Program-made: the position numbers and the translations under genes | Shown here: piece by piece, positions 22,637 to 33,799 of the stretch | Layout: every line of letters starts with the position of its first letter | How positions within the stretch are numbered: position 1 is the stretch's first letter | Notes under the pieces: model-generated | Seen by the model: only the letters and a program-made list of their open reading frames with translations | Database searches by the model: none | What the model was told of the DNA's origin: nothing | Assembly: GCA_036346395.1 (NCBI GenBank) | Contig: CM070604.1 | Coordinates: forward strand, 6,433,904-6,497,903 | Source of the DNA: Hsuehochloa calcarea | Taxonomy: Eukaryota > Streptophyta > Magnoliopsida > Poales > Poaceae | Direction of reading: 5' to 3' | DNA length: 64,000 nucleotides

Positions 22637-22708
22637 AGCTCTTTCTTGTCTCTATGCAGCACATTTTTACATCAATATGCGGATACAGTTTCAAGACTAA
22701 AAGTAAAA

Positions 22709-23488
22709 GGACAATTGAGAATATATCATTCCATAGAACATGTTCTATGATCTGCCACTATAGATAATGCAATTCATGATTTGTCATTTTTGTTATTTCT
22801 CTTGATTTTCTCTTTTATCAGCCACGCGAAATGACCACACTGCCCTGCACTCTCCTCTTCTTCTCTCTTCCTCTTTTCTTTCTTCCTCTAGATCCTCCTC
22901 CCTCTTCCTCTAGATCCTCCTCCCTTCGGTCGAGCTGGCTCCACTGAGCCACCATCACCCCACTGGTCGTCATCTCTCCTCTATGCTGCCTCCACAGGCC
23001 GCACCGGCGCCACCGCCGCGCCACCGATCATCCTTGCCTCGGCACCGCTCTAATTGCCGCCGCCTGGGCCGTCGCCCCCGCCGGGTCCTCTCCGCATCTT
23101 CGCCTCAACAGACGCCTCACCTCGGATGCCGCTGCGCCTCGGCTACCACTCCACCTCGACTGCCGCAAACCCAGCCGTCGCCCTTGTCGCCATCCTCCAC
23201 TTTGCCCCGCCAGCTCCACCTCGCCTACCGCCATGCTGCCTTGGCTACCGCATGCGCCACTGGGCCGCCTTGCGGTAGTCATCGTTAACACTCTCGGCCT
23301 TGGGGAGGAACTCAAGCAGAGGAAGTAGGAGGGTAGTGTGGTCATTTCACGTGGTCGAAAAAAAGGAAAATACGGAAAAGGGTAAATCATGAATTGGCTA
23401 AGCTATATAATGAATTCTAAATTGCATTATCTATAGTGGCAAATCGTAGAAGTGCATTATATGGAGTGGTATATTCTCAATTGTCCCG
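22709..23488. mobile_element. Mutator-like element (MULE) with long TIRs and GC-rich cargo (Pack-MULE candidate)
   Basis: The ends form long inverted repeats of about 140-155 bp. GGACAATTGAGAATATA at 22709 is matched by TATATTCTCAATTGTCC ending at 23486, and the inner arm edges pair ACGCGAAATGACCACACT with AGTGTGGTCATTTCACGT. A 9-bp TSD AAAGTAAAA lies at 22700-22708 and 23489-23497, diagnostic for Mutator. The interior (about 22850-23330) is unlike the AT-rich arms: CT-rich, then strongly GC-rich with CCGCC/GCCGCC codon-like periodicity and a plus frame of 101 residues (22983-23288). No transposase is present. GC-rich cargo between long TIRs is the Pack-MULE pattern, but the source gene is not recognised. 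Confidence 0.85.
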
Positions 23489-23497
23489 AAAGTAAAA

Positions 23498-24329
23498 CCC
23501 ACGTTTTATCCTTTTTCCAACACACAATATATCTACCAATTGATAGTACTACGTTTAGGAGCAAAGACACATTCTAGAATTATTGGAGGTCAGAATCCCC
23601 CACGAAATTGGACATTTCATCCATAAGTACAAACTAGACATTCTAGGCATCGCAGTATGTAAAGAAATCCCGAGCAGACGGCTCAACTTGGGCTGAAATT
23701 GGCATTTTAGTAGCTCAAGACGCAATAGGTGTAGAAACTTGAGCCTGAGCTCTGATATAAACAAAATGTAGCTTCACAAGACAAGTCGATACTTGATAGG
23801 TGAATGGCATTGGTAGCAATTAGCAGGAGAGGTTAACCAACTTCATGTTGTTCCCAGCTGTGCGGCCCAATAGCCCAATGCATACTGTCCCAACTCTCAA
23901 GACATCTTTGACGAAGTGAGACCTCACAAAGGTACACTGAGTTGCAAATCAAAGCAAGCTCATATTGCCCCCACCCAAAAAAAAGTAAATTTCGGAGAAT
24001 CATGCAAAATTGCCTATGGGGTTTCTTTCTGCAAGAATCCATGGAGGTTCAATAATGCATTTGCAAACAAAGCAGTGCAATTCAAGCATAGTAACTGCTA
24101 TGCAATAGACAACAAAGGTACACTGGCGACTTATCAACATATCTTGATGATTGGAGCATTCATACATCATGCATTTTGAGGCCAATATAGCAAGCATGTA
24201 CCAACTAGACACGGTTGATAAATCATCAGAGACAGGACAGATGATAGGGGTGCTTGACACACGGGAATGAGCCAAACATCAACACCGGACCCAGCCTAAT
24301 AACCTATACATCGCCATTTGCCATGCATC
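23498..24329. other. 3' flank of the tetraspanin gene
   Basis: No gene is supported. The part nearest 24329 is probably the tetraspanin 3' UTR. Confidence 0.5.
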
Positions 24330-27300
24330 TCATTTCCATGCCGGGTGCGAGTTGTCCTGCCTGTTGTTCCTGAAAGCGCAGCACCCAACAGAGTAGACGA
24401 TGATGAGGAAGATCAGGAAGATGATGTTGACGGTGGCGATCTTCTTCCAGTCATTCTTCAGGTTAGCGAGCAGGCCAGCCTTGCATGACTGGCAGTCATA
24501 GCAGAGGGCATTCTGGTCATTCGACCATGTGTTGCAGTCGGGGTCATCAGTGGTGTTGAAGCCAGCAGGTTTGATCCAGACGGTCTCACTCTGGTAGGTG
24601 AAGTTGCACCCAGTTGGGGGCTTGCAGCATCCAGACTGAACATAAGATAGGTCTGTTAGTTGCAGAAAACATAATCGAATAGTTTAAAAGAATAAAAATT
24701 ATATTGACCAAATTTTTTTTCCAAAGATCAGGACATTCAAAACCTAAAGTCACGGCTGAAATACACAAGACAATTATACAAGAAAGAATGATATAATGGC
24801 CTGCATGTAAGAGTATCCCTGTTCCACACACACCAATACAGAAGTATTGTGTAGAGTCAGATCAAGAAGTTCAAATATTAGTATATTGCACCGCAAAAAT
24901 ATATACAGTTCCTCTAGATGGCAAGCTCCACATAAGGGGTGGCATGATCAGAAATACCATGGAAGTGCAGGTAGTAGTGCTTATGAAGCCCCATAAAGTG
25001 TAATACCAGTGGATTACACATAAAGAAAGAAGTATATATATTGTGGTAAGCTGCACCCTGTATTGGCACTCGGCGAAAGCTAACATGACAATCCAAAGCA
25101 AACGCCTCCAGCAAAAGGCAAAGTCACCGATGCAGTAAGTCATCAATACAATGTCAGAGGTTTAAATTTCATTAATTAAGACTATAATTGACAAAAACAC
25201 GAGATCCCCACACGCAGCAAAGGCAAATTACCAATGCAGAAGCTTCATGGATACACTAAGGGTGTATTTGGTTCAGTGAATCAGGAATACATGTATGGGA
25301 TGGTCCTGAATATCGTCCCTGTGTTTGGTTGAGTGAATCAAACTAACTCATCCTGGATGGTGTCATACAGATTCTGAGAATATTCTACAAATATGTTGCA
25401 CCGAACAGTTCAATAAAAACGGGTGAACCACGCAGTACAGGGACGAGTGTATCCCTTCGCACTCACGTGCGCTCGCGTCTCGCCTCGCGCCGCTTGCCCG
25501 CTGTGCACCGCTCACTGCCCCGGCCGCCGTGAGCCGCCACCCGTTACCCCTCCTTCTCCCCCCGCCCTGCCGCAGTGAGCCGCTGTCCATTCGCCTCCGT
25601 GCCACACCGCGACCACATATCCATTCCTCTCTCCTCCTTTGACCTGTTTTTAGCATTTCCGCCGCCCATTCGCCACCAGCACGGCCCCGATACCATGCGC
25701 CGCTGCCTCCTCTGTTTCTTCTTCCCTGCTCCTTTGCTCCCCTCTGTTTGTTCTCTCTCTCGGTTCCCCTCTGTTACCCCCTCTCCCTCTGTGTATACGT
25801 CACTGACTAGTGGACTATGCCAATTAGTGGATTGTTAAAATAATTAATTTAGTTAAATATTCCTTTTGTAATAAAGGTAAATTTAATAATCGTGCTAATA
25901 TTTCAATAATAGCTGGCCACGTGTAATTTGATTATACTCCTATCCCTCTGTGTATACAACTCATTCAACTTCACCCCCAAACCAAACACCATCTTGAACC
26001 ATCCGGTACCATCTCATTCATGCAACCAAACAAAATCTTGAATTATATCATCCCAATAAACAAACATCCTGTACCATTTCATCACATTCATCCTGTTCAC
26101 CCAACCAAACACACCCTAAGTCAACATAGGAGTAAAATTTATGCAATTCATCGATTGATTCAGAAACATGCCATTACCAAAGTGAAATATATTAAATTGC
26201 TAGCATTGGTCATTTAGCACACGACATGCTCAAATCTTCCATCAATCTTCACCAGCTCCTCTTGTAATGCCATGCCATGCAGCCAGAAAATACTAAGCTA
26301 ACTGTATCTTCAGACAAGTAATTGCAACCCAGAGCAAGAAAAAGCATATGGTGCTCCTAACACCAGTCAAGTGAGTGATCATGAGAAGGGGAACACTAGC
26401 AGCCACACAAGTTAACATAATGCTACAAATTGAGGAATTAATCGACAATGCAGCATATGGATTGAGGAGCGTTTATTCATACGAACCGATAAGTTGCATG
26501 TGCAACTTGTGGAAACGGAATCTAGCGATTCTTCTACTGGTCCTACGAAAAATTCACAAACCGTACCAACTCCACACGCACTGCCACTGATAGATAGACC
26601 AGTCCATCTTTTCTTCTTCTTTGGAAATCTAACAACAAAACAGCGAACGGAAAAATAGGCTCCAATTCCTCCGCAAATCACGAAAAATCCAGCAAGACTA
26701 CGATGAGAACCAAACATCAAATTCAGGCATTCATACGCATATGCATGCACAAACCCATCGAAAATTTCATATTCCCCAAGACTAATGGACAACAACCCCC
26801 AAAATCCAACCACTAGGGGGAATTTGTTTAACTAAACATCCTCGTAACAATTCAGCAACCAAAGAAAAAGAACTCTAAAATCTCCGCACTAACCGCCCCA
26901 AAATTGCAAGGATTAAACCTCTTCTAGGAGCAATTTAACAGCCCATAGAGATATTTAGAGCGAAAAGAAGAAAGGAGGCATTTCACCTGGATCGGGGAGA
27001 GGTTATTATTGACGAACTGGCTCAGCGTCTCCTTCTTGGCCCCAAGCTTCTGGCAGACCTTGCCATCCTGGAGGCAGCTCCGGATCTTGGCCCAGTTCTG
27101 GGTGTTCTCCACCCTCCTCTGCAGCCACGTGGAGTAGTCCCCGAGGCGGTACTCCTTGTACCCCCTCCCGGAGACGACCCACCCGGCGCCGCGGTTGGTG
27201 ACGACGAAGGTGAAGACGGTGAAGACGAAGAGGAGGGCGATGAGGAGGAAGAGCGCGAGGAGGTAGAGCCAGAGCAGGCAGGAGGCGCGGCAGAGCGCGC

Positions 27301-27490
27301 CGGCGAGGCCGGCCAGGGAGAGCGCGAGGAGGAGGACCCCGAGCGCGATGACGGGGCGCTCGAGGAAGCGCTCGCAGTTGGTGGCGGAGGCGCTGTGGCT
27401 AAGCCAGATGCCGCCGCCGAGGACGACCACGGCAAGGACCAGCACGCCGGCGTTGAGCAGGCCCAGGAGCCCGTTGCTGCACCGCACCAT
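24330..27490 (-). CDS. Tetraspanin (plant TET7/8/9 type), two exons
   Basis: Exon 1 is 27490-26987 (168 codons, phase 0) and ends CAG before GTGAAATGC. The intron is 26986-24636 (2351 bp). Exon 2 is 24635-24330, after an acceptor ending TTCAG, with stop TGA at 24332-24330. The product is 269 residues, normal for plant tetraspanins. Features in order: cytosolic MVRCSN and TM1 (about 8-30), TM2 (43-66), TM3 (70-96), a large extracellular loop, TM4 (232-252) and a short polar tail. The loop carries the plant-specific GCCKPP motif right at the exon junction, with further Cys in PDCNTW and CYDCQSCKAG. The RGYKEYRLGDYS stretch and exon layout fit the TET8-like clade. Tetraspanins organise membrane microdomains at the plasma membrane and on extracellular vesicles. 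The start is the only ATG preceding TM1 in frame. The intron carries a PIF/Harbinger-type insertion. Confidence 0.95.
25260..26116. mobile_element. PIF/Harbinger-type non-autonomous element in the tetraspanin intron
   Basis: 857 bp with TIRs GGGTGTATTTGGTTCAGTG and CACCCAACCAAACACACCC, and TSD TAA at 25257-25259 and 26117-26119. Near the ends, words such as ATGGGATGGTCCTG and CAGGAATACAT have inverted counterparts (ACCATCTCATTCAT, CATCCTGT). The middle (about 25440-25790) is GC-rich and open in several frames with no transposase motif. It lies wholly inside intron 1 and leaves both splice sites intact. Confidence 0.85.
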
Positions 27491-30400
27491 GGCTGCTCGC
27501 CGCCTTCTTCCTGCTTTCGGGTTGGGTTGGGCTGGGCGGGCTATTAGTTACTACTACGATGAGTTGTCTGCGCTTTTGCGGCGGTGGGGTGGGGTGGGGA
27601 GTTTTTAACGTGGTTTTCGGAGGATTTCGAATTTCCAATTTGGAAAGGGAGTCTCCTTTTTCTCCTTTTTGGCCGGTCATGTTTTAAACATATATTTTTT
27701 TTGAAAACTTCACGGATACACCGTTGGAGAGTTTGTAAATTGCACGCGTTGTGTGACCGCATCTTAGAAATGATATGCTTCCCAAACTTTAGGGAGCATT
27801 TGCAACGCGAAAAACTTTAGGCTTTGTTTGGCAACACCAGGATGATCGAATTGTGGCTCAATCCACGGGGATCATCCCGGAGGAATATTTCCTGAGCGAG
27901 GCTGACTTGCTGCTTAGATGAGTTGGTGGATTGCAAAATCCATGCCCGTTCTAACCGAATTCCCGGGGGTAACAACACACACCTCGCACTTGTGGTTTCT
28001 TCCCCGAACGGCGCCTCGCTCGCGACTCACTCTCTGAACGGCGCCGCCTCCCCCTTGACTCCGGTGACGCGGCGGCTCCTCTTCCTCCTACGATTTCTTA
28101 CGAGCGGAGGCAAGTGGAGATTCAGATCCGTTGGGACCGATTTGTTTTGCTAGTAACCTCTGCCTTTCTTGGGTTGATTTCACTTGCCCTAATCCTTGCC
28201 CTAGTTTGTCTTGTTTGCTGTGAGCGACCGAATCCAAATCTTTCACCCTAGTGTAGTTTCGCTCTTACTGGAAGTGGGAAAAGGCGCTTGGTAATTTCGT
28301 AGAAAAAGAGAGCATTGTATTGTTAGAACGCAACTCGCAGATTCTTGCTTCTGTTTCTGTGTGGGTTATCTCTGCGAGTTGAGGAGGGGGGGGGGTTGAG
28401 GGTTATCTCATGGCGTGTTGAGTTTTAGATGTTCTTTTCTTTTTTACCATGGTCAAGTTCTACTTGTTAAGATTTAACAAGTAAATATGCACTCCCATAA
28501 CTCAATAGGTGATGCAAAAGTGTGTATATTCCCCCCCTAATCTTTTTTATTCTTTTTCTTTTTCGTGAGCTTGCGAACCCAAATCTTTGTGCAATGTTCC
28601 ATCCAATTTGTGTAGAAGTGTAAATACACCCGCAATTGGAGTTCTCCAATTGTAGCTTTGTTTTTTTGTTAGATAATTTATGATGTAATCCATCCATCCA
28701 TATGATTATTATGTGGATTGGAGCTCCAATTGTAGTTTTGTTTTTTGTTAGACAATTGTGCCCTCAGGTGCGTCAGCCCCTGCCACTAACTGTGTAGGTT
28801 AGGTCTGCCTGAATTGTTCTGTTGATTGGAGCGGAGAATGTTGGTATGTGCTGAGCGAGAGTATTTAATCTTAACATGTTCTGTTGATTGTAACTTTGTA
28901 CGTTAGTCCTGGCTCTGGTTGTCTCCTTCCTTAACATGACGATGTTGTAGATGGTCCCATGATTATTTTGTGTCTAAGTTGGACTGATCAGTGTATTTGT
29001 AGAACGTAGCCTAGAACGTAGCCAACCATAATAAGTGTAAACTACATTGAAAAAGTGATTTGTTGATGTTCTTATGTTTATCTAGTTCATATGTTCCTCG
29101 CTAGCTACAGGATTTGGTATGCAACTGATTCTGTTATCTTTCAAAATTCTTCTTTAAGGAAACATTGGCGACAAAGCTTGATGATTCGCTGATTGAAGGG
29201 GAGTTCCTGAATTAAAATTATGTAAGTTTGTCTTCATATTTTTAAGATTGCATGTCAATGCTACTCTCGGTTGATTGCATACTGTAGTATCTATACTGTT
29301 TTTTAAGATTGTCTGTCAATACTAGTTGTAGCTTGTTTGCTAAAAACTACATTGTTTATTTATTTCAAATGATTAGTAGTTTAATATTTGTGTTTAGTGG
29401 TCAAATGGGTCCGAGAAGGGTGCTTTGAGCTAAAAGGAGGAGGAAAGAGGATGATGACCGATTGCTTGTAGTGCAGGAGCATTGCATGCTTTGTTATGTG
29501 GTTTTCCCTGCTTAAATAGCATTGTATGTAGCAGTAATATTTAGTTTAGTGTTAGCACATTTTGGATTTTTGCATATATTTTGCATATGTTGTGTATTTG
29601 TTATTTACATGAAACATACCCAGATTCTAAAAAGCACTGTCAAACATACCCTGGGACCCTGATCATCCATAAACACAGTCCTCTTCCTTTTATGTACACT
29701 ACAAACCTTATTCCCTCGGGTGTTCTCTTTGGTATTTCTTTGTCACCTGAGCCAAACTTGCCATGCCATGTCCTGAACTTTTCAGCATATTGCTTGTACC
29801 ATGTGTCAGGTAACTCGTCATATCGACTATGCCTTTGAGACAACATCGAATTCTCCCTGCTTGGACTAAATACAGTTCTAGATTGTATTCGCAGCATAAG
29901 AACAGTTGTAGACATCAGAATATAGCATATGAATTGCTCTTATCTTTAGTTAGCATGTAATTTTCACAGTTGTGACATATGAAAAAGACAAATACTTGCT
30001 GAAATAGTGTTTTCACTATTTTGAATAAGTATTTGTATTTTAAGTATCTCGCAAATGCCATGAGTTTGATCTTGAAATTTTGCGGATATATAAAACATAC
30101 CATGCCCTACATCTGGTAATTTTGTGAGAATTTTTAGAAACATAAGTTTTCACCAAATAAAAATGTTATACAAAATGAGTAGTGGATATTAATATATCAA
30201 ACTAGAAAGGAACATGCATGATATGTCAAGCTTTTAGGGACCACATGCAATGGTCAGGGATGAGGTTATCTTGACCTATGTGAACAATCCAAAGAAGTTA
30301 CACTTAATTCGAGAACATTAAGTGCATATGCTGATCTACCAAGCAGAGTACAGCGGGATAAGTGAGGTGACATTTCATGCATATCCTATCACAAACCTAG

Positions 30401-30716
30401 TTTCATAGTTTGTAATTAAAAATAGATAATAACTTCTCCTACAGCTGTATGTCTGAGAGGTTTTCAGAAAATGAACAAGTCTATGATCTAGATAAGCAGC
30501 GTGCAGCAATAACAAGTCAAACATAAAAGTACCCAGATTCTATATGTAACTAGAACATTTTTCCTTCGATTGATAGTATCGTCTGTAGTTAACCATTACT
30601 CCTTTTGTGTGACAGGCTTATAACGAAGAGTGACATCATGGAGATGAGTGGAAACTTACTTGGTTTGAACATGTTAAAAAGGGCTTCTGTTATGTCCAGC
30701 TAGTGCTCTAGTTTAC

Positions 30717-30808
30717 AAGACGTCTAAGTAGTAGTACTGATATGATGTTTGATCCAGCAAGACGTCTAAGTAGTAGTATTGATATGATGTTTGGTCCAGC
30801 AAGACGTC
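30717..30808 (+). repeat. Short tandem repeat, 41-42-bp unit, about 2.2 copies
   Basis: AAGACGTCTAAGTAGTAGTA starts units at 30717 and 30759, and AAGACGTCT recurs at 30800. The units include TGATATGATGTTTG(A/G)TCC. Confidence 0.85.
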
Positions 30809-30956
30809 TCGGTTTGCTCTAGTATTGATATGTAGTACCTTGGAATGGTGCATGCTATGTAATCTATGGATTTATACGTGTAAACAGTAGTACTTCATTT
30901 ATATTGCATTTATATTGTCGTACTAGCAAGTCGTGGATGACCCTTGGAATGATTAC

Positions 30957-33287
30957 TGTAATACCCCAGAAACGGAACGGGTAAAGAAACGAATCGAGTA
31001 ATTTGAATGGAAGCCGGGGGGAGAAAAGGCAAATAAAGAATTAGAAATTCCTGTTCAAAGAGGGGGTTTTATGTGATTTCTCACCAACTTGGGCCGCGGG
31101 CCGCGATCCAATAGGCCCAAGAGGGGGAACCGGCCTGCGCGGGCCGACCATAGGGGGAGGCGCCCCAAACCCTAGTCGCCTCCCCCACTCCCTCTCCCCC
31201 CCAAGCCGCCACCTCCACCTCTCCTTCTCCCCAAGCCGCCTCCTCTCATGGTTCTTGGCGCACCCCTGCTGCCCTGGTGCCGTCCCCTGCTGTGGTGCAT
31301 CCCCTTCTCGCCAACGGAACTCCCCGCTGCCGACATTCGCAAGGAAGAGAGGAGGACAGCACGGTTCGGCCAAGGGAGGGAAGGAAAGGGGTGAAGGGAA
31401 GGGGGATCGTCGTCCCCAAGGCTTGTTCCCGTCGTCCTACGAGTCTTCAAGGGTAACGACGAGTTTGTTTCGTGGTTTGATGTTTATTGGATGAAAAATC
31501 GACTAGTAGAATTGGATCGATCTACTGCTGTTAAATTTTCAGAACCTGTCCGACGTCTTGCGCGGTCCGTTTCGTCCCCTTAGAGTCCGATCTGGAGGTT
31601 CCACCCTCCTAGAGATTTGTAGCCCCGATTGTTATATTTCCATAGGCACTAAGATAACGAGATTCCACCTTACGGTTTACGAGATATGAATTTTTAACCG
31701 CGCGCTGTTCTGTCTGTCTAAGATCTGGGGAGTGTCGGTTTGTTCCTCGATTTTGATCTAGTTAGAGTTAGATTCAGAACTTCCACCCAACTAGGTTATT
31801 GTATCCCTTTAAATAATATTTATAAGTTGATAAAGATCACCTCCATTGGATCAGTAGAGTGAAAGTTACATCATTTTCTTTACTCCTGTTCTGAATTCTG
31901 GACAGATGTCTGTCAGTTGTTTTCAACCGCGGTTTAGCCAACTATTTTGGCCGAATCAAAGAACCCCGTCAACTAGAGTTTTGTAGCTTTATGCGTTAAT
32001 TTTCATTGGGCACTGGTTCCAGGTCGTTTCGAGTCCCAGATAATTATTTATTATTTTATTTGTACTGCTATCTAGTTGGTTGGGTAGATGGCTGAAATGA
32101 GTATTGTCCGTTATATTCGTGGTTTGTGTTGGTTAGTGGGAGGGATAGTGTGAGTCTCCCGTACCTAAGACATGCCACGTTATTCCTATTTCGGGATCAC
32201 ACTTGTGTAGGCGGTGAGGCATCGCGTGTGGAAACACCTTCGTTGCTTGCTAACGCGTCGCAACGCGAAAGACAGGTACATTGAAATCCTTTACATTGAT
32301 GATTGATGTGTGTTTGTGTTCATGCTAATATTTCCATGATCCATGTTTTCAATCAAAGATGTTAATCAATATTCATATTCCATTACATACAAGTGCAATG
32401 TGTTAAGATATATTAATTTATGTTGAATGCTCGTTGATGGTTGATATGCCGGTAATGTTATGATCCATGTTCATATTCCATGTTATACATTCCGTTCCTA
32501 TTTGATAACCCATGAGGAAGAAAACGATAATATTCATTGTATATGTTCATTTCATTCATGTGTTGTTCATGTTCCTTCCACGGAGTGGATTTGTAAAGAC
32601 ACATCAACTCCAGTATGGGCATGTAAGACCCACCATTTCAATGTGGGCAGTTTCGGACACCCGTATGAAACGTTCTTCATGCGGTAATTGGATCTCCGGG
32701 CTTTGTTAAGTACATGCTTAAGTGAACACCGATGGGTGTCTCACTCGCTATACCGGTATGAGCATGTGTTAGTCCATTCCTTTCAATGCATCCATTCATT
32801 CCATTCACACACATAAGTTTTCAGAGATTAATTCATAATTCGTATTGAGATTGGCTTGTTCATAACATGGTATGTTCAAATTGTTTACTGTACTTGCTGA
32901 GTTTCGACTCATTCTTGTTTTCTGTCTTTATTTAGGTGAACGTTGATGATGGCTTTGTTGGGAGGGATTAGACAAGCACATTTCACTCAGATCACTATTA
33001 TACCTCTTCATTGATTAAGTTTGATTATGTCTTTCATTTGTTAACTGAGAAACTGTAATAAATAAGTCTAATACTGAAGGTTACTTCGTTTGTTAAATGT
33101 TGCAAGTAGTTCTTTAAAATACTTCTTGATCATATTCTGATGTATTCAGTCTTAATTCCTGTCATACTTCTAATAAAGTTGGTCTCTTCATGTACTTAGA
33201 GGAGTTACAGTTTAAGTTCTTCCGTAATTTGGTTGTATGTTAGTCCTTTAGGTAACATCTTGGCTTCCGAATAGCTAGGGTGTTACA
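30957..33287 (+). mobile_element. Solo LTR (2.3 kb, TGTAATACCCC...GGGTGTTACA family)
   Basis: Starts TGTAATACCCCAG, ends AGGGTGTTACA, and is flanked by a 5-bp TSD ATTAC at 30952-30956 and 33288-33292. A homologous copy lies inverted at 40427-42662. No coding domains are present. An open GC-rich stretch (31080-31450) is typical of long LTR leader or promoter sequence. Termini, TSD size and length fit a solo LTR, probably of a Ty3/gypsy family with long LTRs. A large non-coding retroelement is an alternative. The plus sign is an arbitrary reference orientation. Confidence 0.8.
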
Positions 33288-33799
33288 ATTACATTGTTAC
33301 TTGTTAGTGTTATGTGATTACATTAGACTATCTACTATTATTCTTCATGAATTGCCACAATTTCTCGTTTTACTCTTTGTTTGTTATTTGAACTTTGTGA
33401 AAAAATTTGTGATTTTTTGGAATAGAATCGGAAATTTCTGGTTATATTAGAATTTTCTAGAGTAATTTCCAATTTTTCTATTGTTTTTTTGCAATTTATT
33501 GATTTTATTTCGAATTTTTGGAATATTTTATGATGTTTTTGAATTTTATGGGTTTTTAAAAGTAATTTATATTGATTTTATTTTGAATTTTCTGACAACT
33601 TTTAAATTCAAAAAATTAAATAGGTGTTATCCCCTCCAATCCAATCATGATCCAAACAATCAACCTTTGCTCTAATCCCCCCTTGGATAGGTGGAAGAGG
33701 ATTGGATGGGGATTAGGTGGTGGGAGGGGGATTAACCCAATCCTCCCTTGTATTGTCTTCCATATGGATTGGTTCCCCACCTTGCCAAACAAGGCTTTA

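Larger units (their letters stand above)
27820..33796. mobile_element. Large TIR element (PIF/Harbinger-like ends), interrupted by a solo LTR
   Basis: The left end GGCTTTGTTTGGCAAC and the right end CTTGCCAAACAAGGCT are inverted repeats. TTA flanks both (27817-27819 and 33797-33799); the longer CTTTA also matches, so the exact border is uncertain by 2 bp. Removing the element restores a 28-bp tandem duplication of a motif around TTTAGGGAGCATTTGCAAC, which supports real insertion ends. Without the nested LTR (30957-33287) it would be about 3.6 kb. The interior is AT-rich and intron-like with a GC-rich 5' part (about 28000-28140). I see no DDE transposase. A short frame near 29407 (MGPRRVL, stop, AKRRRKEDDDR) could be a dead start. 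Confidence 0.65.

Noticed and set aside
27022..27435. Ser/Pro-rich minus frame of 137 residues
   Set aside because: It is an alternative frame of tetraspanin exon 1; the tetraspanin frame has conserved membrane segments and continues correctly into exon 2.
31041..31494. Overlapping open frames on both strands near 31.2 kb, and similar ones at 42.2-42.6 kb
   Set aside because: Both lie at equivalent GC-rich positions of the two solo LTRs, have no domain signature and differ in translation between copies.
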